From positions 1 to 9,795 of the forward strand of contig JAGZDD010000145.1 in assembly GCA_018369015.1 (NCBI GenBank): a stretch of DNA of 9,795 nt. The letters run 5' to 3'. Position 1 is the stretch's first letter, and each line of letters opens with the position of its first letter. Positions 1 through 4,755 of the stretch are shown here, piece after piece. Position numbers and translations under genes: made by a program. A model generated the notes under the pieces. It saw only the letters and a program-made list of their open reading frames with translations, ran no database searches and had not been told where the DNA came from. Source of the DNA: Clostridiales bacterium (lineage in GTDB: Bacteria > Bacillota > Clostridia > Lachnospirales > Lachnospiraceae).

Positions 1-1
1 C

Positions 2-82
2 TGCCGCGAGGGTTCCGATGCTTATATCGGGGTATTTGACTACAGTCTCACAACAATAGGCGAGAGTATTATGGAGGGTTAA
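2..82 (+). CDS. C-terminal end of an unidentified upstream gene (partial)
   Basis: An open frame enters from the left edge and runs 26 codons to a TAA at 80-82, ending in the residues SIMEG. It is too short to identify. Two things support it as real: it is open from the window edge, and the next gene starts only two bases after its stop. The ribosome binding site of that gene (GGAGGG, about 74-79) lies inside these last codons, an arrangement typical of co-transcribed, translationally coupled genes. No function is proposed. Confidence 0.5.
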   Translation, partial: CREGSDAYIGVFDYSLTTIGESIMEG

Positions 83-84
83 GT

Positions 85-588
85 ATGGGAAAAAGAAAAA
101 TAGTTATGTTAGGGTTACTGGCCTTGATTTTCTGTGCTGGTTGCAGCAAAGAAAAGGAATCACCGATTCACGAAATCGTCAAAGAATTTCAATACGAAGT
201 GACCGATGGAACCTTAGTTCCTGTGGAGGAAGGCGACGGCGTGTGGGGAGCAGAGCCGTTTGCCGTGGCTCCAAATTCCATGACAATACTTACTTATTCG
301 GGAAATGACGGCTGGAAGCTTAATGATACTCAGCAAATGGGGATTGATTGTGACCTTGAGGGCTTTTCGGAGGAGGTAAACGGAAAGTTTTTTACAGGCA
401 ATATTAAAGACGGCTGTCAAAATTCCGCTATACCTGTGAATGACGCGCATTTGGGGCTGTCCATGAGCTTTGGGGCAGAGGGGGAATATTACATTTACTT
501 TATGAATACGTCGTCTGAGGATATAACGGTTTCTAATTTGGAGCTGTGGCTTCAGAATGAGGGGGAAATGGATAAATATATTTTCTGA
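85..588 (+). CDS. Small predicted lipoprotein of unknown function
   Basis: The 167-residue product begins with a basic start (MGKRK), a hydrophobic stretch (about residues 6-19) and a lipobox-like AGC with Cys20, followed by a charged linker (KEKE). This is a type II signal peptide, so the mature protein is probably anchored by lipid to the outer face of the membrane. The -3 position of the lipobox is Cys rather than the usual Leu/Val/Ile, which weakens the call slightly. The rest is acidic and rich in aromatic residues and beta-type segments, ending in a pattern (YYIYFMNTSSEDITV then LELWLQNE) that looks like a beta-sandwich. I do not recognise a family. The ATG at 85 has GGAGGG six bases upstream inside the previous gene, so the two are probably one transcript. 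No clear terminator follows. Confidence 0.8.
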   Translation: MGKRKIVMLGLLALIFCAGCSKEKESPIHEIVKEFQYEVTDGTLVPVEEGDGVWGAEPFAVAPNSMTILTYSGNDGWKLNDTQQMGIDCDLEGFSEEVNGKFFTGNIKDGCQNSAIPVNDAHLGLSMSFGAEGEYYIYFMNTSSEDITVSNLELWLQNEGEMDKYIF

Positions 589-618
589 CAAAAGGTTGGA
601 TTCGGATGAAAAGAAAAT

Positions 619-702
619 TCAGGCAAGCTGTAAAAAAATAAAAAGGTTATTTTTATCCGTTTCCGAGAGCTTTTCTAAAATCATTTTTGTTTCTTCTGAC
701 AT
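619..702 (-). CDS. Possible very small protein or gene remnant
   Basis: On the minus strand a frame from an ATG at 702 gives 27 residues (MSEETKMILEKL, SETDKNNLFIF, LQLA) and a stop at 619-621. The composition, with acidic/lysine-rich amphipathic helix and a Leu/Phe-rich end, resembles the small helical proteins with an 'EKL.E.DK..L' pattern often seen in Lachnospiraceae, but this is recollection of a style, not a family match. The frame stays open upstream to 849, yet that part crosses two hairpins and looks non-coding. No good ribosome binding site precedes the ATG. It may be a remnant or chance. Confidence 0.18.
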   Translation of the reverse strand: MSEETKMILEKLSETDKNNLFIFLQLA

Positions 703-760
703 GCCTTTATCCGCCTGCCTTTCCGTTAAGACCTTGTCTTTTTTGTCTCCTGGGGAACGA

Positions 761-788
761 GCCAGGGTCAAGCAAGCTTGACCTTGGC
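761..788. repeat. 13-bp inverted repeat (hairpin)
   Basis: The arms GCCAGGGTCAAGC (761-773) and GCTTGACCTTGGC (776-788) pair over 13 positions with a single G-T wobble. The two central bases would leave a very small loop, so the innermost pair or two probably opens. No T-run follows on either strand, so it is not an obvious intrinsic terminator. Confidence 0.6.
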
Positions 789-800
789 GACTGCCGGGGG

Positions 801-835
801 AGGCAAATACTCCGGTTTGCATCGGATATTTGCCT
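801..835. repeat. Inverted repeat with 9+4 bp stem, containing GCATCGGATA
   Basis: AGGCAAATA (801-809) pairs perfectly with TATTTGCCT (827-835). Inside it, after a one-base bulge, TCCG (811-814) pairs with CGGA (823-826) around an 8-base loop. The 3' part contains GCATCGGATA (819-828), the same ten bases found at the start of the two longer palindromes at 2069 and 3407, and a GGCGGC also follows a few bases downstream, as at 2111. It may be a diverged relative of them, but the stem sequence is different. Confidence 0.5.
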
Positions 836-943
836 GAGTTGGCGGCCATGCGAAAATTGTAACGATTTAGCCATGCATCTCAGATTTGTGCAGCGTGGCA
901 TAAAAACGGTCCTTCACAGGCAGACAAGAAGTGAGGCAAAAAA

Positions 944-1020
944 TGCAGATTAAAAACATCAGAGTAAAAAACAAAGTGCAGATCAAAAAACGTCAGAGTA
1001 AAGAACATCAGAGTAAAAAC
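944..1020. repeat. Short A-rich direct repeats
   Basis: A unit beginning TGCAGAT(T/C)AAAAA and ending in TCAGAGTAAARAAC occurs at 944-972 and again at 977-1006, about 33-34 bases apart. The second half (ACATCAGAGTAAAAAC) recurs a third time at 1005-1020. The copies differ at a few positions. They lie just before the -35 box of the nuclease gene. Confidence 0.6.
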
Positions 1021-1023
1021 CGC

Positions 1024-1051
1024 TTGCAATGCCTTAGGGAAATGCTATAAT
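1024..1051 (+). promoter_or_regulatory. Sigma-A-type promoter of the Rpn-family gene
   Basis: TTGCAA (1024-1029) and TATAAT (1046-1051) are separated by 16 bases, and the -10 box is preceded by TGC, an extended -10 feature. Transcription would start near 1058, giving a leader of about 45 bases before the ATG at 1105. Confidence 0.6.
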
Positions 1052-1104
1052 AAAAATGAAAGAAGGGCTTTTTAATCCTTGCAGAAAAAAAAGGAACGTT
1101 AAAA

Positions 1105-1971
1105 ATGGGGGCCTTGCAGATGAGGGAAAAACTAAAAGACAGTGCGGATATGCAAAATAGAATTACAGACCGTGAACAGCGGGTAGAGGAAGCAAGAAAA
1201 TTCAATCTCCTGAGCAATGTATTTATGTCCGTGGCATTAAATGATAAGCCGGCCTGCCAGTATGTATTAAGGATTTTAACAGGAATAGATGACCTGGTGG
1301 TCAAAGAAGTGCGCGGTCAGTACCGGATTTCAAAAATAGAGTCGCACGACGCGATTTTGGATATTCTGGCAGAGGATAAGGCAGGGCGTCTATATAACAT
1401 GGAAATCCAGCGGGCGGATACCATTGACCATGCCAGACGTACTCGTTTTTATAATGCTATGATAGACAGTGAATACCTGGAAAAGGGAAAAGACTATGCA
1501 GAGCTTCCGGAAGTATATATGATTTATATCAGTGAAACAGATTTATGGAAGGCTGGTTATACAACATATTTGGTAGAAAAATATTTTGAAAATACGAATG
1601 TAAAATATGAGGATGGGCAGCATATTTTATATATTAACGCTGCAATAGATGATGGTTCAGAGACAGCGAAGCTGATGAAATATTTCAGGAAAGCCGATCC
1701 GGAGGATATGGCGCATGGTGCGCTCTCAAAAAGGGTACATTACTTAAAGCGAGAGGAAGGAGGCTATAACGAGATGTGTGAAGTGGCAGATAGAATTTAT
1801 CAGGAAGGACGAGAGCAAGGAATAGAACAGGGAAAGCTGGAAACTCAGAAAGAAACTGCCAGAAACCTGGTGGAGATCGGCTTTACGGAGGATAAGATAG
1901 CCCAGATATTAAACATTAGCCGAAGCCTTGTGAGACAGCTTCTATCTGACGGTATAGTTCCGGCAAAATAA
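1105..1971 (+). CDS. Rpn-family recombination-promoting nuclease / PD-(D/E)XK transposase-like protein
   Basis: The 288-residue product fits the Rpn/PDDEXK_2 family, putative DNA endonucleases related to transposase-like proteins and reported to promote RecA-independent recombination in the E. coli members. Seen here: the N-terminal NVFMSVALNDKPACQYVLRILTG block (39-60), then the catalytic core with Asp86 (AILDILAED) and the E-x-Q pair Glu100/Gln102 (YNMEIQ), and the R-x-R-F-Y segment after it. The family's conserved acidic residues are therefore intact. The C-terminal quarter has a repetitive EGREQGIEQGKLETQKE linker (234-250) and a helix-turn-helix-like end (GFTEDKIAQILNISRSLVRQLL, 259-280), usual for clostridial members. 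Start at 1105 is supported by AGGAA at 1092-1096; a second ATG at 1120 is possible. It is a single-gene unit with its own promoter and terminator. Its target is unknown. Confidence 0.88.
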   Translation: MGALQMREKLKDSADMQNRITDREQRVEEARKFNLLSNVFMSVALNDKPACQYVLRILTGIDDLVVKEVRGQYRISKIESHDAILDILAEDKAGRLYNMEIQRADTIDHARRTRFYNAMIDSEYLEKGKDYAELPEVYMIYISETDLWKAGYTTYLVEKYFENTNVKYEDGQHILYINAAIDDGSETAKLMKYFRKADPEDMAHGALSKRVHYLKREEGGYNEMCEVADRIYQEGREQGIEQGKLETQKETARNLVEIGFTEDKIAQILNISRSLVRQLLSDGIVPAK

Positions 1972-1980
1972 AAAGAAAAG

Positions 1981-2018
1981 GGAGCCGTTTCTGTAAAAAA
2001 CAGGACGGCTCCTGTTTT
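1981..2018 (+). terminator. Intrinsic terminator after the Rpn-family gene
   Basis: GGAGCCGT (1981-1988) pairs with ACGGCTCC (2005-2012), with an inner CTGT/ACAG pairing around an A-run, followed by TGTTTTG. It lies ten bases after the stop codon. Confidence 0.8.
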
Positions 2019-2054
2019 GTGCGCTAAGCCCTGCAAGCGGCTGCTGTGCTGTGA

Positions 2055-2127
2055 GCCGGCGCGGTATCGCATCGGATAGGGAAGGAAACCTTCCCTATCC
2101 GATTGCCCCTGGCGGCTTTTGCTTTTT
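2055..2127. repeat. Long palindrome, copy 1 of a repeated element (terminator-like)
   Basis: ATCGGATAGGGAAGG (2071-2085) and its exact complement (2089-2103) form a perfect 15-bp stem with loop AAA. Outside it AGCCG (about 2054-2058) can pair with CGGCT (2113-2117), and TTTTGCTTTTT follows, so it could also end transcription in the + direction. The 5' flank GTATCGC and the stem are shared with a second copy at 3402-3443, where the stem differs by matching changes in both arms. Confidence 0.75.
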
Positions 2128-2150
2128 AGTGGGCTGCTGGCGGGCATTAG

Positions 2151-2178
2151 TTGACATTGCGTGGGATTTTAATATAAT
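2151..2178 (+). promoter_or_regulatory. Consensus sigma-A promoter of the acyltransferase gene
   Basis: TTGACA (2151-2156) and TATAAT (2173-2178) are both exact consensus hexamers, with a 16-base spacer. Transcription would begin near 2185, leaving a leader of about 135 bases before the ATG at 2321. Confidence 0.8.
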
Positions 2179-2184
2179 AAAAGG

Positions 2185-2297
2185 AAAGCGTCTGCGCTTT
2201 GAAGACTAGATAGACAAGTAAGGTGCCAGGAATCAAAGGCTTTTGCCGCTGGCATGATAAGTAAACGGACATGCCGCGCTGTGCGCGGCACTACCGT
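2185..2297 (+). promoter_or_regulatory. Hairpin-rich 5' leader of the acyltransferase mRNA
   Basis: Three stems lie between the predicted transcription start and the ribosome binding site: AAAGCG/CGCTTT (2185-2190 with 2195-2200), TGCCAG/CTGGCA (2224-2229 with 2249-2254), and TGCCGCGC/GCGCGGCA (2272-2279 with 2283-2290, loop TGT), the last enclosed by ACGG/CCGT (2265-2268 with 2294-2297). None is followed by a T-run, so it does not look like a simple attenuator. I do not recognise it as a known riboswitch class; a cis-acting RNA element is possible. Confidence 0.45.
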
Positions 2298-2320
2298 GGA
2301 TGAGGGCCAGGAGACAAAAA

Positions 2321-3376
2321 ATGAAACGGACATTTTCTTTTGAAGGGCTGTCAAAATACCGCAATGTTCTTATGGGGCTTCAGATTCTTTTGCTGATTTT
2401 GTTCCATTTTACAGAGGATTGTAAATTGTATGATGTGAGGTATGATGGCTTTGTTTATTTATTTTATAAATATATCCACAGCTCTGGCGTGGATTTGTTT
2501 TTAATGCTTTCAGGACTTGGACTTTATTTTTCGTGGAAAAAGAAGCCGCCGGTGAAGGCCTTTTACCGGAAACGGTTTGAACGGATTTTGATCCCCTATG
2601 CGATTGTGGCAGTGCCAGCCTGGCTTTGGCTGGATATTATTTATGAAAAGGCAGGGGCTTTAAGCTTTTTGGGGGATATTTCTTTCATATCCTTTTTCTT
2701 TGAAGAAAAACGCTGGTTTTGGTATATTCTTATGGCAGCGGTTTGCTATGTGATTTTTCCGTATATATTCAAAGTGATTGAAGAAGCCGGGAATAAAACC
2801 GGAGAGTGGCTGCGGGTCGCCGGGCTGTGCTGCTTTACAACGGTTATTTTGATGATGCTTCAGCTTTACCACAACGAGCTTTATGTGAATATAAGCATTG
2901 CCTTGTCGCGTTTTCCGGCATTTTTTATTGGAGTATGGCTTGGAAAAGCCGCCTGGGAAAAACGGACAATGCCTGTAAGAAATGTTTTTTTGATGGCCGT
3001 TTTTTCGGTCATATTGGCCTGGCCCCTGCAATTTATTGATCAAAAGATTTTTGGCGTTTATACGGCCGCCTTTTTGAATTTTTCCCTGTGCCTTTTGCTT
3101 GTGGAGGCTTTGGGTGTTTTTTCTGATTCAAGGCAGCCCAAACTGATCCGGCGCGGGTGCCTGATTTTAAAAAATGGATTAGTCTGGTGCGGGAAATATA
3201 CGCTGGAGCTTTACTTGATCCATGTGGCTGTCCGGAAAATTATGAAAGCATTGGGATATTATACGTACCGGCTATCTTATGAAGCCGTGATGATTGTCCT
3301 GTCTGTTGTGCTGGCGGTGCTTCTTAGCCGGCTTACCGGCTGGGTCATTCACCGCCGCAGGCCGGAAATTAAATAA
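2321..3376 (+). CDS. Acyltransferase-3 family integral membrane protein (O-acetyltransferase-like)
   Basis: The 351-residue product matches the acyltransferase-3 (OafA/YrhL-like) family, multi-pass membrane enzymes that move acyl, usually acetyl, groups onto cell-surface sugars or related molecules. Seen here: the N-terminal signature KYRNVLMGLQILLLILFHF with Arg14 and His29, spaced as in the family's active-site region; SGVDLFLMLSGLGLYFSW (55-72); KRFERILIPY (84-93); about ten hydrophobic segments; and the usual C-terminal GKYTLELYLIHV (291-302). Length is typical. The substrate cannot be read from sequence and no polysaccharide genes are adjacent. I chose the ATG at 2321 because AGGAG (2309-2313) is seven bases ahead; an in-frame ATG at 2300 has no good ribosome binding site. 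It appears to be a single-gene unit between a consensus promoter and a hairpin at 3409. Confidence 0.87.
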   Translation: MKRTFSFEGLSKYRNVLMGLQILLLILFHFTEDCKLYDVRYDGFVYLFYKYIHSSGVDLFLMLSGLGLYFSWKKKPPVKAFYRKRFERILIPYAIVAVPAWLWLDIIYEKAGALSFLGDISFISFFFEEKRWFWYILMAAVCYVIFPYIFKVIEEAGNKTGEWLRVAGLCCFTTVILMMLQLYHNELYVNISIALSRFPAFFIGVWLGKAAWEKRTMPVRNVFLMAVFSVILAWPLQFIDQKIFGVYTAAFLNFSLCLLLVEALGVFSDSRQPKLIRRGCLILKNGLVWCGKYTLELYLIHVAVRKIMKALGYYTYRLSYEAVMIVLSVVLAVLLSRLTGWVIHRRRPEIK

Positions 3377-3401
3377 TGGAAGCTGCTTCGGGCTGGCTGT
3401 T

Positions 3402-3443
3402 GTATCGCATCGGATAGGGGAAGAAAATCTTCCCCTATCCGAT
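3402..3443. repeat. Long palindrome, copy 2 of the repeated element
   Basis: ATCGGATAGGGGAAGA (3409-3424) and its exact complement (3428-3443) form a perfect 16-bp stem with loop AAA. With the 5' flank GTATCGC it repeats the element at 2064-2103. The stem has one extra G-C pair and one G-C to A-T pair change relative to copy 1, so the fold is kept while the sequence drifts. It follows the acyltransferase stop by about 30 bases and may act as its terminator, though the T-run after it is poor. Confidence 0.75.
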
Positions 3444-3456
3444 TATGATTTGTCGA

Positions 3457-3485
3457 TTGTGTGAAAAATCGAGCTGTGTTAAAAT
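3457..3485 (+). promoter_or_regulatory. Possible promoter of the hydroxyacid dehydrogenase gene
   Basis: TTGTGT (3457-3462) and TAAAAT (3480-3485) with a 17-base spacer. The -35 match is weak. It is the best candidate between the palindrome and the gene. Confidence 0.4.
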
Positions 3486-3521
3486 AAATATAAGCAGCAA
3501 AGAAAGTGGGAGGCGATATCA

Positions 3522-4403
3522 ATGACAGTCGGTTTTATTGGCCTTGGAATCATGGGCGAGGCGATGTGTTATAACATTATAAAGAAGCATAATGGCCCTG
3601 TGTTTATTTTTGATATTAATGAAAATCAGATGGACACGGTGGCCGGATATGGCGGGATTCCCTGCAAAAATGTGGCGGAGGTTGGTGCAAAGAGCGATGT
3701 GATCATATCCATTGTTCCGCGCTCCGAACATTCCCTGGATGTTTATACACAGATTTGTGACGTTGCCGATGACACAAAAATATGTATTGATATGAGTACG
3801 ATTGATCCCGGGATATCTCTGAAAATCCGTGATATGCTGGCAGAGCAGGGGTGCGCGTTTTTGGACGCCCCGGTTGTTAAATCCCAGGAGGCGGCCTGGC
3901 TTGGGGATGTGGGTATTTATGTAGGAGGACCGAGGGAAATCTATGAGCAGGTCAAGCCAATACTGCGATATATGGGCCGCAGCATTATCCATATGGGGGA
4001 TAATGGCAAGGGACTGATTATGAAAATCTGTCACAATGCCCTTGTAGCCCAGATTCAGAATGGCGTTAACGAAACTCTGGCTTTGGCCAGAGAGAATGGA
4101 ATTGACCTGGATAAATACAGCGCTGCAATTTCTTATGGCGTTGGACAGAATTATTACTATGATTCTAAGCAGATTGCGTTGATGAATCAGGATTATACAA
4201 CCCAGTTTTCAGTGGAAAATATGGCGAAGGATTTGGAAATTTGCCGCCGGCTGATTGACAGCGAGGGAATTTCCATGCCGGGGCTTGAAGTGTCAAGGGC
4301 TATTTATAAGGAAGCACTGGCACGGAAAATGGACCCGCTGGACTATTGTTCGACCTTGGAAATTACAATGTCTCAAATAAAGACGAACAGTTCATCCGTC
4401 TGA
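3522..4403 (+). CDS. NAD(P)-dependent beta-hydroxyacid dehydrogenase family oxidoreductase
   Basis: The 293-residue product has the length and layout of the 3-hydroxyisobutyrate / tartronate-semialdehyde reductase family, cytosolic enzymes that interconvert beta-hydroxyacids and semialdehydes. Seen here: the Rossmann loop GLGIMG (7-12); an Asp at the end of the second strand (FIFDIN, Asp31), which favours NAD(H) over NADP(H); STIDP (92-96); and the catalytic lysine block KGLIMKICHN with Lys168 and Asn172. The substrate loop that normally reads DAPVSGG is here DAPVVKSQEAA (115-125), so the usual Ser-Gly-Gly is lost and the true substrate may differ from those of characterised members. GGGAGG at 3508-3513 supports the start. 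It ends in its own terminator, so it is probably not part of the hydrogenase operon that follows. Confidence 0.85.
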   Translation: MTVGFIGLGIMGEAMCYNIIKKHNGPVFIFDINENQMDTVAGYGGIPCKNVAEVGAKSDVIISIVPRSEHSLDVYTQICDVADDTKICIDMSTIDPGISLKIRDMLAEQGCAFLDAPVVKSQEAAWLGDVGIYVGGPREIYEQVKPILRYMGRSIIHMGDNGKGLIMKICHNALVAQIQNGVNETLALARENGIDLDKYSAAISYGVGQNYYYDSKQIALMNQDYTTQFSVENMAKDLEICRRLIDSEGISMPGLEVSRAIYKEALARKMDPLDYCSTLEITMSQIKTNSSSV

Positions 4404-4412
4404 ACTGTTTTT
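4386..4412 (+). terminator. Terminator overlapping the dehydrogenase stop codon
   Basis: AACAGTTCA (4386-4394) and TGAACTGTT (4401-4409) form a perfect 9-bp stem with a 6-base loop, followed by TTT (4410-4412), so the T-run is 4408-4412. The TGA stop codon (4401-4403) is the first three bases of the right arm. It separates the dehydrogenase from the hydrogenase operon. Confidence 0.8.
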
Positions 4413-4442
4413 AATAAAGAACAATAATTCATTGAAAATCAT

Positions 4443-4471
4443 TTGATTATAGATATTAAGTGTGATAGAAT
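4443..4471 (+). promoter_or_regulatory. Predicted promoter of the hydrogenase operon (extended -10)
   Basis: TTGATT (4443-4448), 17-base spacer, TAGAAT (4466-4471), with TGA directly before the -10 box (extended -10 TGn). An alternative pair, TTGAAA (4432-4437) with TATTAA (4454-4459), has a 16-base spacer but a poorer -10. The first option places the Rex-like operator at the transcription start. Confidence 0.5.
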
Positions 4472-4489
4472 TTGTGAATGAAATAACAA
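4472..4489 (+). promoter_or_regulatory. Rex-like operator at the hydrogenase promoter
   Basis: TTGTGAATGAAATAACAA matches the Rex consensus TTGTTAA-N4-TTAACAA at 12 of 14 defined positions, with the exact 4-base centre. It begins directly after the predicted -10 box, so a bound repressor would block transcription. Rex is the NADH/NAD+-sensing repressor of fermentation genes in many Firmicutes, and hydrogenase genes are plausible targets. The match and its placement are seen in the sequence; binding is inferred. Confidence 0.6.
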
Positions 4490-4513
4490 AGTCTATATAA
4501 AGGAGGTACAGTC

Positions 4514-4753
4514 ATGCTTGTTACAATTTGTATTGGAAGCTCATGTCATTTAAAAGGTTCCCGTGACATTATTTCAATTTTAGAAAGACTTATTTCCCTT
4601 CATGGGATCTCTGATAAAGTAGAATTGACCGGGTCATTTTGCATGGGCGAATGTGCAAAGGGCGTCTGTGTGAAGGTTGACGATGATCTGTATTCAGTAA
4701 CGCCGGCAACCGCAGAGCAGTTTTTTAATGAACAGATTCTCGGGAGGATTTGA
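4514..4753 (+). CDS. Thioredoxin-like [2Fe-2S] ferredoxin (NuoE/HydC-like small subunit)
   Basis: The 79-residue product is a compact thioredoxin-fold [2Fe-2S] protein. Cys6 and Cys11 (C-x4-C) and Cys43 and Cys47 (C-x3-C) are spaced as the four cluster ligands of the NuoE-type family; Cys52 is extra. It lacks the N-terminal helical part of full-length NuoE, as is usual for the stand-alone version in clostridial hydrogenase clusters. As first gene of the operon it probably passes electrons to or from the sensory hydrogenase encoded next; that partner is inferred from adjacency. AGGAGG at 4501-4506 gives a strong start at 4514. Its stop overlaps the next reading frame, and the next gene's ribosome binding site (GGGAGG, 4742-4747) lies in its last codons, so translation is coupled. 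Confidence 0.85.
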   Translation: MLVTICIGSSCHLKGSRDIISILERLISLHGISDKVELTGSFCMGECAKGVCVKVDDDLYSVTPATAEQFFNEQILGRI

Positions 4754-4755
4754 TC

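Larger units (their letters stand above)
589..1023. other. Gene-poor intergenic stretch with hairpins and short repeats
   Basis: This region of about 435 bases separates the lipoprotein from the promoter of the nuclease gene. No confident protein gene is visible. It holds two strong inverted repeats (761-788 and 801-835), a possible very small minus-strand reading frame (619-702) and a set of A-rich direct repeats (944-1020). The mixture suggests a remodelled accessory junction, perhaps the remains of lost genes. Confidence 0.55.

Noticed and set aside
557..781. A 74-codon + strand reading frame overlapping the end of the lipoprotein gene
   Set aside because: Composition is not protein-like, it crosses the hairpin region and has no separate support. 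The lipoprotein frame is clearly the coding one where they overlap.
943..1050. A 35-codon basic reading frame (MQIKNIRVKN..., ending LREML) across the direct repeats
   Set aside because: It has only a weak GAGG ahead, its sequence simply mirrors the A-rich repeats, and its end overlaps the predicted -35 and -10 boxes of the nuclease gene.
3519..4034. Minus-strand reading frame opposite the dehydrogenase, and similar long antisense frames opposite the hydrogenase genes
   Set aside because: They lie fully inside well-supported + strand genes, lack ribosome binding sites and show no recognisable motifs.
4432..4450. Possible Fur box (TGAAAATCATTTGAT) in the hydrogenase promoter
   Set aside because: Only the left half resembles the 7-1-7 Fur consensus; the right half matches at three of seven positions. 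An A/T-rich promoter gives such matches by chance.
4750..4755. TTG at 4750 as start of the sensory hydrogenase
   Set aside because: It is two bases from the ribosome binding site, whereas the GTG at 4756 is eight bases away. The difference is only two residues.
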